This document shows, one piece after another, positions 12,801 through 23,685 of a stretch of DNA of 64,000 nucleotides. The translations under genes and the position numbers were made by a program. Position 1 is the first letter of the stretch. The number at the start of each line of letters is the position of its first letter. This DNA is from Lateolabrax maculatus (lineage: Eukaryota > Chordata > Actinopteri > Acropomatiformes > Lateolabracidae). The notes under the pieces were generated by a model, which saw only the letters and a list, made by a program, of their open reading frames with translations, did no database searches and was not told the DNA's origin. Where the stretch lies: the NCBI GenBank assembly GCA_031216445.1, contig CM062206.1:11696001-11760000 (forward strand), read 5' to 3'.

Positions 12801-13972
12801 GACCATGTATTTAACGCTAGAGGACTTTCAATTTGAAATGACGGATACAGGAATTGCCTGTAAAATATTAATTTAAATAATTAAATGTCAAACGTGGGAC
12901 GAGTCGACTAATGGCTTGAACTAACTACTACTAGTCAACTAGGAACTCAAAGAATTTAGGTCTTGCTGTCTGTGTGTCACCCACCTTACGTAAAGACAAA
13001 AATGTGTTTTCATTCTAAACGTGTTATTCTTGAAAGTTTTTCTTGGGTTACATTCTTAACACAATTCTGAAACCCCTCTTTATAAAGTGAGATTCTCATT
13101 TGGGAGCTTATCAATCAATAAGAGTCACTCTAACAAACACATTTGATGACAGAGTATGTCACACTTACAATCTGTGCTGGGAGCTGTTGTCCTGGGAGTT
13201 GTCACCCATAGTTACATCTCCACTCATATCGTCAGGCCGAGACCGTGGCCCGGGTCCTCCAAAGCCTCCCGAGTGGCTTCCCCGCTGGCGGTCTCTGCGG
13301 GACCTGTCATACGACCGACCCTTTTGGGGGCCTCTACCTTTGCGGTTGCGAAACTGTGGTGCGGTTCTGTCATCATGCTCTGAGAAAGGGAACAGGATTG
13401 GAAACATCAATTTGACTTAAATATAATAAGATACAATACAATTCTACCAGAATATAAATCACTGAATTAAAGTAAAACATACATATGATTTGCAGCGAAC
13501 AGATAGTATATTCTAAAAGCATAACCTACATTTAAAATTACTAAAAAATAGACTTCAGAGCATGTTAATAAAACCTAACTTTACACAACTATTCTATTTT
13601 ATGCATTCATTCTAAGACAATACATAAATAATGCTACAGGGCCTTGGAATATGACATCTGCTGTAACTTTTTTCAATATAGTCTGTTTTTAAACTATAAC
13701 CCAGTCTTTGGTACTGCAAGAACAATGAAAATAGTACTTCTTAAGTACTGGGTAAATAGGTATATAGCTTACACGATGTCTATAAAGTGATAACCAGACC
13801 TCCAGGGGCCCAGGGTATAATTTTACCTCCTAGGACCATGAAACCAGTGCTCCTGACCTCTCTCCTCACCATAAAGTCCCCACGGTCTGAAGAAAGTGGC
13901 ACAAAACACGTAAGGTTACTGCTGAAGTGAACAGCGTTTCTTACCGTTGTAGTAATGCCCGCCATCCGCCAT
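2812..13972 (-). CDS. nxf1: Nuclear RNA export factor 1 (NXF1/TAP), complete
   Basis: NXF1 with NXT1 is the general mRNA export receptor. Coding exons: 13945-13972, 13169-13379, 12007-12178, 11824-11907, 11360-11464, 10950-11030, 10681-10750, 10245-10333, 10002-10109, 9771-9880, 7262-7298, 6778-6846, 6530-6585, 6196-6303, 5906-5964, 5674-5789, 5536-5578, 5360-5438, 3100-3282, 2944-3004, 2812-2850. All use GT-AG sites, phases agree, and the sum is 1,908 nt = 635 residues (human 619). Start MADGGHYYNEHDDR parallels human. Order: arginine/glycine-rich RNA-binding N-terminus (about 1-135), RRM (about 135-210, WFKVTIPHGRKYEKKWLL), leucine-rich repeats (about 230-370, LNLSNNRIHKLDEL), NTF2-like domain (about 385-565, YYSIYDSGDRQPLLDAYHDG; LRF/RLLKHTRLNVVAF region), and TAP-C/UBA end (LEWSQKCLQDNDWDFNRAAQ, ending VAFIK). 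Exon 3 encodes a strong RGG/GGR tract. Exons 10 and 11 flank the large conserved intron 10. Confidence 0.97.
3828..3869 (+). repeat. Poly(A) tract
   Basis: About 42 consecutive A residues in nxf1 intron 18. It may be the tail of an old retroposed sequence, but I could not identify a body for it. Confidence 0.8.
4147..4678 (+). mobile_element. Solo LTR-like element
   Basis: A block in nxf1 intron 18 with LTR layout. It starts TGTTAAAC and ends GTGACA (TG...CA), with a TATA-like TTAAATA near 4511 and a CAATAAATATT polyadenylation signal near 4592, about 80 bases downstream. No gag/pol reading frame is adjacent. I could not find a convincing target-site duplication, so the ends are provisional. 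Confidence 0.5.
4963..5052 (+). repeat. Dispersed teleost repeat tail (LINE/SINE 3' end-like)
   Basis: The segment running GAGAATGAGACCCTGTATCT to TAAATAAAGC and then AATAAAATATAAAAT resembles a tail I know from many teleost genomes. It lies in nxf1 intron 18. The family name is not certain. Confidence 0.45.
8747..8843 (-). promoter_or_regulatory. Constitutive-transport-element (CTE)-like RNA structure in nxf1 intron 10
   Basis: On the transcribed strand GACGGGTAAGA (8814-8804) is followed by a short stem (TCCC/GGGA) and then AACCTAAGGCAGG (8781-8769). These are the paired halves of the NXF1-binding internal loop known from constitutive transport elements. A 9-bp outer stem with one bulge, AGGCGAGTA (8843-8835) with TACTCGGCCT (8756-8747), closes the element. 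In mammals NXF1 intron 10 holds such an element, which lets intron-retaining NXF1 mRNA reach the cytoplasm. This is the matching intron, the tenth by my exon count. The structure is inferred by eye; only one internal loop is evident, not two. Confidence 0.8.
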
Positions 13973-14300
13973 ATTTCTGGAATAGTGTAAGATAAAAAAA
14001 ACAAAACACAGCTCTGGGTCAAAAATACTATTCGCAGGGCCGAGTGCGGAGTTTCTCTCTCTCTCTCACGAAACACAAAGGCCAGGCTGAGGGAGAAGCT
14101 CCAGCATCCCAAGTCGTTCAGAGGAAAAACAAAAGGCGACCACGACGGGCGGCCACCCTTTAACCAGCAGCTAGCTCCGCTTAGCTTCTCCTGCTGGTGG
14201 CTGCGCGTTGACGACAGGACACCGGAAACACAGCTTTTACACACACTTTCCCTTTCCGGGGCAGGAAAACAGCGCGGGTGATTCAAATTAAATTAAAAAA
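13973..14300 (-). promoter_or_regulatory. nxf1 5' UTR and promoter
   Basis: Sequence immediately upstream of the nxf1 ATG, GC-richer than its surroundings. No TATA box is obvious. Assignment rests on position only. Confidence 0.5.
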
Positions 14301-14361
14301 AAAGGAACAAAGAAAAAAAAAAAAAAAAAAAGAAAAAAAAAAGGAACAAAAAAAAAAAAAC
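14295..14361 (+). repeat. A-rich simple repeat
   Basis: Successive poly(A) runs broken by GGAAC and G bases, just upstream of the nxf1 promoter. Confidence 0.8.
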
Positions 14362-14396
14362 GTTTGAGGCCGTTGTCGAACCAGTGAACTACAACA

Positions 14397-14495
14397 ATGG
14401 CGTCGGCCTCCTACCTGCGTTCAACCTACCTGGAGCTTTTCGGCACCGTGAACAGTCAAACCAGGCCCGACCAGGCATACCGAGCGGCTGCTTGA
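14397..14495 (+). CDS. Orphan small ORF, function unknown
   Basis: A 32-codon frame starting ACAATGG (strong Kozak context) and reading MASASYLRSTYLELFGTV at the start. It begins about 420 bases from the nxf1 start on the opposite strand, the position of a divergent first exon. I do not recognise the peptide, and no downstream exon could be joined with confidence. It may be an upstream part of an unannotated gene, or chance. Confidence 0.25.
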   Translation: MASASYLRSTYLELFGTVNSQTRPDQAYRAAA

Positions 14496-14639
14496 CCACT
14501 AACCAAACTACTCACTGGCCCACATTTAACACATTAAAGCCACTTGATTTAAAAAAGGCCCCTCGGGTTGTATGTTTATGTTGGCTCATGTTTGTCCGTT
14601 GGTCGTCATGGTGAAGTTAAGTTGAACTAAACCGTCCGA

Positions 14640-15420
14640 TCCGCCATCGATCGGCAGATTTATGCTAACATCACATTTGATTCAGGATATAATTTAGTAT
14701 TCTGGAGGAACAGGATTATTTTGCTAATCAAACTAGTCATATTTAAGTTAACCAAACACTGTATGTAATACAAATTTTATAAAATTATATTTTTTATTTT
14801 CCATTTCAAAATCTCACCCACTTTTTAAACTATTTATCTTTGAAATTAGTTAAATTTGTAATTATTCAAAAACATTTCAGTGAGATGACATTCCTCTTGC
14901 ACCGTTTTTAATTGTTTATTTTTGAATTAATTCTAATTTTTTTCTTGACATTTTGTGTCTTAATTTGATAACGTGCAATACAACTATTGTGGCAGCTATG
15001 AGAAATGGTCTTTTAGGTTTAATAATTTGGTAAACTAAAAGGCCCTTGAAACCTCTCAATTCAGGTAACAACCTGCTAAACCTGGTTACACATTAACGTG
15101 CATACTCAGACTTCACCTATTTTATTTATTGATGTTACACTGTCAGGGTTGAGCAATATAAATCAATTATCACAACACGATGGACCAAACACCTCAATAG
15201 GGATAATTTCCATAATTTGGGGATGTCAAATGAAAAACGTGTAAAAAAAGAGAGACAACATTTGAGATCCCCATGATCACAATTCATGTGTTCTACTATC
15301 ATTATGAATAAAAACAAGGAAATAAGGTCTGTCTACAATGACGAAGTTAATAAAGCTGGATTTAATTTTTTATTATTGAGCATTTTAAACCCCATCAGAC
15401 TTACCCATGTCTATTTTAAC
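14640..15420. other. AT-rich stretch without recognised features
   Basis: Low-GC sequence between the orphan ORF and the splice-donor minisatellite. I see no credible coding exon, RNA gene or named repeat. Confidence 0.5.
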
Positions 15421-15500
15421 ACCCATAACTGCTCCCCTTCCCCTGCGGGTTAAGGTCGAGCAGTCACGTCCAGCCTCAGGCTCTGAGGCCTGCGGGCTCC

Positions 15501-15720
15501 GGACTCACCTGGACTCACCTGAACCACCTGAACCCACCTGAACTCACCTGGACTCACCTGGACTCACCTGAACCACCTGAACCCACCTGAATTCACCTGA
15601 ACTCACCTGACTCACCTGGACTCACCTGAACCCACCTGAACCCACCTGAATTCACCTGAACTCACCTGACTCACCTGAATTCACCTGAACTCACCTGGAC
15701 TCACCTGACTCACCTGGACT
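15501..15720 (-). repeat. Minisatellite built of splice-donor-like units
   Basis: Twenty-two CAGGTG cores on the minus strand, spaced 9-12 bases apart; about 13 read CAGGTGAGT, the consensus 5' splice site. The array begins exactly at the donor of the candidate exon ending at 15714, so it looks like amplification of that exon-intron junction. Confidence 0.85.
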
Positions 15721-15783
15721 CAGCACACGTGCCACCACCGACAGGTTGGGGTAGCTCCTGTCACTGACGATCACTCGCTCCAT
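15714..15783 (-). CDS. Candidate coding exon of an unrecognised gene
   Basis: A long T-run ending TTCCAG places a strong acceptor directly before ATG at 15783. The exon reads MERVIVSDRSYPNLSVVARV, then three more residues, and ends at CAG|GTGAGT. An upstream noncoding exon ending in CAG|GTAAAG near 15925 is possible, and a next exon could start at 15442 after CCGCAG; direct joining would then give a stop after ten more codons. I do not recognise the protein. Splice-site quality and the GC-rich promoter-like DNA upstream argue for a real transcript. Confidence 0.4.
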
Positions 15784-15919
15784 CTGGAAAAAAAAAAAAA
15801 AAAAAACACCCAGTCTCGGCCTTTAGGGGAAACTACCAAAGCTTATTCTGTCGTTAAAACAAGCATTCAAAAAAATAAGAAAAGCTCCTTTAACCCGAGT
15901 CAACTTGTCTTTATTTAAC

Positions 15920-16220
15920 TTTACCTGGTCAGGTGAGCAGTGAGTTAGCTTTAGCGTGGCCGGCTGTAAGCATGGCGGCGCTTCCCGCTGCACTCACACA
16001 CACAATCCGACAATATTCACCATGTTTATCGATTCGTTTTTTCTTTTACCGTGGTAATAAATGTGGTGGTGGTGGTGATGTTATGGGAGACAGTTGTCCT
16101 CTGTCCGCTGTCTCGGCGCGCGTCCGTCCGCACCGTCCCGCTCGTCGGTCTCCAGCTCGGACAACAACATGGCGCCACCTGGCGGACAGTCTTCAACCCC
16201 GTGGACTGGCACCAGGATCA
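15920..16220. promoter_or_regulatory. CpG-rich, probably bidirectional promoter
   Basis: CpG-dense DNA carrying ATGGCGGCG and AACATGGCGCC (YY1/initiator-like) motifs, just upstream of the orphan minus-strand exon. On the plus strand an ATG at 16170 opens MAPPGGQSSTPWTGTRI and runs into AG|GTATCA, a possible first-exon end. No following exon was identified. Confidence 0.4.
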
Positions 16221-17452
16221 GGTATCACACTTTATTAACTACGCCCAGCTCCACCATTTTCAATTTAAAACAGCAGGTTTAAAATAAATCTGGGAGTTAT
16301 AATGTTTTGTTGATACTGTTTTAGAGGGGTGCTGATTATGGTAATTTGTATATTGTGTGTTGCTGAACTGTGTAATATTTGGTCCATCCTCATTGGTATA
16401 AATAGGTTACTAGATAAAATACTAGAAACAGCAGTTTGAAACAAACTACAGTCCACAAGAAACACCAACACCAGAGACGACAGAAACGGAACATTAAAAA
16501 CTGCACATTGGTAGGATTTATTGCAAGTTGTATTGTTGTATTTGGCTGCATTATTTTTAGTTATGTGTACCTAATAAACTGGCAACACAGTATTTAGTGC
16601 TTATAAAAAACTTTGTCTTCCTGCAAATAAATGTTATTTTAAAAATAAAATTGGCAACAATACAGCGTTATCTATTCCTCTATTTGTGACCCGGTTTTCT
16701 TGGGTATAACTAGACTGTTCCTCCAATGTAACCACTATTGTGTAAAATTTCGCTTCCTGGCCAGTCATTTATTAAATACATTATTTTTTAAGACAACAGA
16801 GACTAATGATAGTATTTGTTTAATCATCTAAGTGAACATTGACAATAAGTACAAGTTTTTCCACATCAATATGTAAATGATTAAAATCCCTGATAATAAA
16901 ATCACAACAACTACTTTATCAATGTATCTTCTGCATTTTAAATTCCCTTTTTATAAGGTTTTTTTCAAGATAAAACATGAGGCTGTTCATCCATATGTGC
17001 GTGTTTGTGTACGATTCATTATGAGTTTTCTTTTGTTGCTGTTAACAAATAAGCTTAGCATGTGCTGCAGCACAGGTGAGATCTCTGAATGTTTGCAGAC
17101 CAACTAAATGAAAAATTGTTGGTAAAAAAAAGCATCAGCTGGTAAACAACGTATATTTTTGGAATTATCGTCTTTTTGAATGATAAAAACAGGAATGGAA
17201 AAGAAGAAAAAGCCTCTTAAATCTGTATTTGTAACAAAACACTGTCTCCTCTGTTACAGTATTCACAAGATTGAACACATCATATTTCTATGGATTTTAG
17301 CTGAATAGTACTTCCCCCGTTCCTCTTCCTCAGTCCGAGAAGACAGATTCCCCACAAACAATTCCTCCAGTGTAACAGCAGCCATTTTGTCCACCTGATC
17401 CTGAATCTGAGAGCTGTTTAAGCGGTCTCTCAACCACAGCCCTCAGCGTACT
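16221..17452. other. AT-rich intergenic DNA and itpkc-like 3' UTR
   Basis: No coding exon recognised. Minus-strand AATAAA hexamers near 16518 and 16768 are candidate polyadenylation signals for the inositol-trisphosphate 3-kinase gene. Confidence 0.45.
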
Positions 17453-20400
17453 TCATATAACACTCTTTTCTTCTCCACAGCTGTCCTCCTGCTGCCAGGA
17501 GGCCACACTGATGGCCTGGCTCAGAGAAGTGATGAGGGAGGTCAGGCCGATGAGGTAGCCGTCCTCTCTGCTCCCCTCGACCCACGGGACGTCGTGTACA
17601 AGCTCGCTCGTGTCGGGCACGGGGGTTGTTTTCCCAAAGTCTATCATCCACACACTGGCCTTGCTGCTGTGGTCGTGGACAAAGAGAAGCGAGCTGCCAA
17701 TCACCTGAGCAGGTCAAACATAAATATATGTAGATTCATTATAAGAATATGAAACAAGGATGAATTTGAGTGAGGTGGATATAAGCTGGATCAGAAAAAT
17801 GATCTCATTCTTTTCACTTTACTCAATAGCCGCTATTTCCATTGGCTGTATTTCCCTTTCAGTTTATATTATTTAAAGCAGATTTGTTTCTATATGTAAA
17901 CCAACCTCATGCGTTCTGAAAAATAGTGAACTCTTCAGTGCATCACTCAGGGCCAGAAGTCTGGTGTGGTACGCTTTCTGAGGACACAGAGTGGTTCAGC
18001 AGCAATAAATAATGCACACATTACAGGGCAAAAAATGAATGTAATGAAGTGGACATCATATTAAGGCAACGCAGAGAGTCAGTAGCACAGATTACGGAAG
18101 TAAAGGAGGAACATTTTTGGAATGAGATTTTTTTTTTCCTTCTTTGTTTTTGTTTTCAGTTCTTTGCTAGTTCTGACATATTTTTTTTTTCCCTAGGGGC
18201 TTGTGGTTGGTTTATTCTTTATTTAATCTCCGTTAAAAAGCTTTTAAAGACAATATCGGTATGGAGTGTTGTGGTAGCTTTGTGTACACATACAGCACTG
18301 CATTGATTATATATTGGAATTTGAATATAACCCAGTCATTTCTTTACTTTTCACACAGGGCAGCAACTGGAGATGCACTAAAACTGATCAGATTTGTATT
18401 TATTTTCAGTCTTTGAGACTGCTCTGTCTGTTTTCATTAGGTTTAGTCATTAACTTCTTGATTTTATTCTAGATTTCTTTATTTAATTATTTTCTTGCCG
18501 ATCATAACGTGATTTAGGACATGTTTTCTAAAGGAACAGTGGGGTTTTGTACGTAGTGTTTCTATGACAGAAAGAACTAACCAGGATGTTCAGCTGACTC
18601 CTGGTGAAGTAGAGCAATGCCTCCGTAACCTGAGCTAAAGTCTGAATATTCTTGAAGTCCCGTTGGACGCTGCCGTCCTCCATCTGACTCACAGGGAAAG
18701 AAGCACAACAGCGTAGACATGGCACATATGAAAACAGTTTTGGTCAACATGAGCTGCGCAGTGGCCTTTAGTCCTACCATGATGCCCTCTATCCTGAAGC
18801 CCAGCATGGATGTAGAACTAGTTCTATCTCTCCACTCAAGGTATCGCCACTTGGTCACCCCTTTCTGTGCGTGTTCCTCTGCTGACGGAGCAGACGGGTC
18901 TATTTTCACCATCTTTTGGTACATGTCACTCCGCAGGGTGGCCTTGGCTCGGGCTTTGACCAGTTCCTCCTCCTGGTATGTCCTGAAGAGGAAACTCTCA
19001 TGTTGTACATAAATATTGCTACGTGTCAAAACCAATGTGAAAATAGACATTTTGTTAAAAGTCCACAGCCATCAGAAACAATTGGAACACTTTTTAATAA
19101 TGAAATAATGAAAAATCTTTTTATGGACAAATGGCAGTTGATACCAAAATGTTCACCTTCCACATCATTATTTGCTTACACAAAACTCTATAATGTTAGT
19201 GTGACTGATCACCTCTGGTATAAAGGAAGGAAAATAGCTCTCAAACCTACCTGACTCCCATCTTGCAGTCCATGATGACGGGTCTCCTCAGGCCGCTCAG
19301 CAGATCCTCCAGGCGGACATAGCAGTGCTCCTCCCTGGTGACCAAGCCGTGGTACTGTGGGACAAAGGGTCTCAGCGGGTCTCTCATCAGGCACTCCAGG
19401 CACTTTGCCTCCACTTCACTGTACCGTTTCAACACCTCCCCTCCCTCACTCAGCTGGAAGTTACCTGGTGACCGCAACAACAGCGAGGAAGAGACAAGGA
19501 ATAATTAGTTATCCATGTTTTAATTAAAGCAAGAAGACTGACATGAAACATATACAACACTCTGAATAAACTCAAAATGTATTGTGGTCAGAAGACACCT
19601 GAAAAGCTGACATTCTGGAGTCAAAAGGTTACAGCAGCCATGATATTTACATATGGGCAATGTGAGCTACTTCATTTTAGTGTTTAGATCCCTCTCATGT
19701 TCGTTTGAAGTCTAGATCACAGTGTTTTGGATTAACTGTAACATGCCTTGATGTCCAGCCAGCTGGACCCAGGAGCTCTGCCTCCGCAGCGACCAGTGCA
19801 TCATGGTCAGGTAGGTTTTCCAGGAACGGCACTGACGCGCAAAAAAAGAGAGGATTATGTTATGCAAGTTGAGCACTGAGAAGGGAACATCCATGCTGTT
19901 CATGTCTACAGTATGGTCTGAAGTTATGGTCAGTAGTTATCCATCATACCTTTTCTGTACGGTTTATTGTGTTCCAGTATGCATTGTTTTTTAAGAGGTT
20001 TAAAGCACACAGACAAACACATTAACATGCAGGCTATTCCGAATTTCCAATTCACCCAAACCCGAGTGCCTACATGCAAGTGGAAAGGCCCCAGCCAGCA
20101 TGCAGGGTTGAACCAGGACCTTGTTACTGCGAGGTGACAGCGCTCAGCCACTGTACAGACCTATTATACTTATGGACATGACCACTTCCTTATGTGGGCT
20201 CAGAAGTGCAGATAATAACAGGTCCCCACACGGTGTTACGAATAACATTAACAATGGCTGCATTATTTTCAAGCGTCCCAGTAAGCAATAACAGTGAGCC
20301 AGCATGCACAATACCAGGACACTAAAACCAAAGGAGCTAAATGAAATTATGGCTAAATGGACCTGTGATTTTCTTACTGTGACATGCCAAAAAGGCCAGT

Positions 20401-22146
20401 GGAGCAGCACAAGGCCATTTCTTTGGACAAAAGCCTCTGCCAAATGATTAAATGTAAACATAATTCTGAATACTTTGATTTCAAATGTGATAAACAATAC
20501 CATTAAGGCTCACCACCCTCTGAAAACATATAGCAGATTGAGAGATTACACAGTATAAACACCTCTGTACATGTGAAAAAGTGTTACGAGTTTCAGCACG
20601 TTTGGTGTTTACAAAAATACCTCTACAGTTATGATCTGTTTTGTATATACACAAAACAGTTGCCATCAGACAGGCATGGCCATTGAAAAACCAAAAACCA
20701 TGGGAAGTTCATGTAAACCTGAGTATATTCAGTAGAGACACTGTTACAAAATGTACAAAAGGTTGTAGTTTGAAGAAAATGTCTATATTATATGATATTT
20801 AAGACTTAATCCTTCAAACTGCAGATGTTATCATCCTAAATGTTTAATATTGGTCACAAAGATGGAATGTTTTGAAGCTGCTGATTTCTCATTATTGTGT
20901 AGCACTCTTTTATTCTGTCCTTAAAAACTACTGTTCACTGTCTGACAATGCGAAATGCGCACTGTACTGAAAAAAATCTACTCCCTCGTCCTCCCACTGT
21001 CTGCTCCCCTCTACTCTCATATCTGTAGCAGCAGCGAGGCATGCAAACACCATTCAAATCTAACCTCGTCAAAGTCCTCTTTCAAGCCCATGCAAATCAC
21101 CACAGGTGCAAAGAACAGTTGAGAAAAATAGTTTTAAGCTCTTCCACTGAAAAACAGAGCAACCAGATGCACAAACATGATGCCAGTGCATAGAATGAGA
21201 TCAAAAAGTGCCAAAAATCCATCAATTCTGTGTTTATCTGAGTCATTCTCACCTTCTTGAACGTCCTCCTCTTTGAGCCAGCATCCTCTCCTTCGCTGAA
21301 GACCTCATCGCTCTCTGCTGAGGAGAGGCTGATGGAGGAGCAGGAGGAGGTGGAAGACGAGGAGTGCAACAGCTTGGAGAGGATTGGATGTGGAGAGGAC
21401 CATTGGTGTGTTTTGGAGCCATCTCTCTGTGATCTCTGCAGCTCCTCAGCTTCTTCATCCTTCCCCTCTGGGCTCTCCCCACTCCCCTCGTTCTCCCCCT
21501 CTGCTGCTAATATAGGAGACCTCTTCCTTTCCTCATCATCCTCTTCTTTTCCCTCTACCTCAAAACTCGAGTTTTTACCTCCCCAGTGTTTCCACTCGCT
21601 GTTTGTGACCCCTTCTCTTTCCTTATCAGCATGCTCCCTCTCTCTTCCAGTCTCCTTTGCCCGTCTTGTTCTTGACTTTGTTCTCTCCCATCCATCTGTA
21701 TCAACTTCATTGCTCCCCCCTGACATGTCCTTCCTCCTCGTCTTCCATTTTGACTTCACTTCATCCTTTGCACATCTTGGATTCAACTCAAAGTCCTCTT
21801 TTTTTTCCGGGCCTTGATCAAACTCATTCCCTTCTTCCCCGATCATATCAGTATGTCTGAGAGAGTCTTGGTAAGCGATGCTTGATTCTGAATTGAGCTC
21901 ATTGTCCCACTCTTTGTCCTCTCCAAGTCCACCTATACACTGACTGTAAGGGGGGAAACTTTTTGTCCACTGGAGCCTGGGTCTTGATCTCACTCTGACC
22001 TTCCTGCAGCTGCTGGAAGGCCCTTCACGGATTGTCAGATGTTGGTGTGTCTCATCTAATCCGTCAGAAAAGTCATTATCCATAGTTTGCGTGTTCTCTA
22101 TCTCCATCTTCATTCCCTCCATGTGGTTTTCATCTTTCATGTCCAT
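17453..22146 (-). CDS. itpkc: Inositol-trisphosphate 3-kinase, ITPKC-like
   Basis: The enzyme phosphorylates Ins(1,4,5)P3 to Ins(1,3,4,5)P4, ending calcium-release signalling. Coding exons: 21253-22146, 19747-19831, 19251-19464, 18778-18982, 18582-18683, 17906-17977, 17453-17704; sum 1,824 nt = 607 residues. The first exon (298 codons) is acidic, low-complexity and poorly conserved, ending in a Ser-rich tract with SSAESDEVFSEGED. Next comes the calmodulin-binding/kinase start SWKTYLTMMHWSLRRQSSWV, then VIMDCKMGVRTY, LGFRIEGI, IGSSLLFVHDH and VWMIDFGKTTP, the catalytic IPK signatures. EEHAQ and FVHDH favour ITPKC over A or B, but the paralogue is not certain. An in-frame TAG lies upstream of the chosen ATG. 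The intron after exon 2 has a GC donor (CAAG|GCATGT). Confidence 0.88.
19985..20152. repeat. Dispersed teleost repeat fragment in itpkc intron 1
   Basis: The stretch containing GTTGAACCAGGACCTTGTTA and GACAGCGCTCAGCCACTGTA resembles a degenerate, very common fish repeat. The family is not certain. Confidence 0.4.
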
Positions 22147-23685
22147 CTTTATGTCCAGTGTGAAGCAGAGTTGGTGAATCTACTCCATGAGTCCACACGT
22201 GCTTGTACAAAACAGGTAAATGTTTACAAGAGAAGCACAGTTTTGAATATGTTTGAGGAACTGTATTTACAAGTCTAATGCCACTCTAACATAGACTCAG
22301 CAATATTTCTAAGCTTTCTTAAAATGACACAAATGTTAATATAAAACTGCAAATTATCATATTTCTAACTTAACCTTACCTGTGTGGTCCTCCTGTCAGT
22401 TTTCTGTGGTAGAAAGTTTTGTGTCTGTGTGAGCTACATCCCTCTCTCATTCTCACCGCCACACAGGCATGTTTTGCATGCAGTGACGTTATTAAGTTTC
22501 AAAAGCTTCATCCTGCCAACAGGGCCAGAGGCCAAGAGGATTTCCAGGAATGATGCCTGCCTGTGTCATAGCAGTGTTGAAATAGAGTAATGTATGCATA
22601 TATGATTGTGTTCTTTGTTTCTTAACTGTTTTGGTGTAGTGTTTTTCTGAATACACAAAAGATTAAACAAATAGTCTGATGAACAACAGGTTTTATTGCA
22701 ACAGTTTAACCAAATGTACTCCAAGTAATACACATTTTGCCTTAAAACTCAATCTATGTGAGATATTTTTGTATAGTAAAATAAGATGCACAGGTTGCCT
22801 TACATGCTTTAATCATTATTTTGTATTTTGCTCAAGTAACAAACAATTTAAAGTAACATTTCAGCCAGCATGATAGTTACAACTTGCAAAAGGAACTCCA
22901 GCCAGTCAGTAGGATATATTTTATGCATGGTCTTGTTCCAAGTGTATGGAGACCCAAAGTGTTCAATATTAAATACATAAATTAGCCATTTGGAATGAAA
23001 TATTTGTATGAATAGATACAGATACAATATATGATATAACCATGAAAATGTGAAATAATTACATACAATTTTAAAACTAGACTTAATACCAAGAAAAGTT
23101 ATTCCATCCTGCTTCTTTTAACAATCACAGAGTTTATTGGTTGTTATTATGTTAATACCACTTTTGGAAAAAGGAGTTTAATAAAAATTACCTGCAAAAA
23201 AGTATGGTATTGTGAAAAGAAGCAAGATTAAATAACAATTCATGATAATAACCTGAGTTTTAAACATTTATCAGATTATTTCACAATTCCATGATTACAT
23301 TACATATTTTATCTGTATTTACATGCTTATTTGTTTCATAGTTTATTATGCATTTAATGAATAATAGTAATAAAAATGACAATGAGAGAAGTGTGTTCAG
23401 AGTTCAGATTTGTCAATCCTAGATCATAGGGTCCTTACATATAAGATGAAACACCATTGTGAGACAGGACAAAGACAACATGATGTAAAAGCAAAAAGAT
23501 CTGGAGCTCAAACAGAAGTTAAGGTCATCACCCAACATATTTGTCAGTTGTATATGGGTCATTTCTGAGTAATACACTTACATTTTATCTATCAAGATTG
23601 CTCTCTACACTTTCTCCTTCTCCTTTATTAATGGCCTCTGGCTGCTTCGGATTCATTTATTTCCATGTATCTGTCTGGTCTGCAG
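22147..23685. other. Intergenic DNA between itpkc-like and bscl2
   Basis: AT-rich. Expected to hold the 5' UTR and promoter of the kinase gene and the 3' UTR of bscl2. No coding exon or RNA gene recognised. Confidence 0.5.

Noticed and set aside
13780..14286. 168-codon minus-strand frame at the nxf1 start
   Set aside because: It overlaps nxf1 exon 1 and 5' UTR in another frame and has no homology I can see.
21257..21817. 186-codon plus-strand Ser/Leu-rich frame
   Set aside because: Exact antisense of the low-complexity acidic first exon of the inositol-trisphosphate 3-kinase gene.
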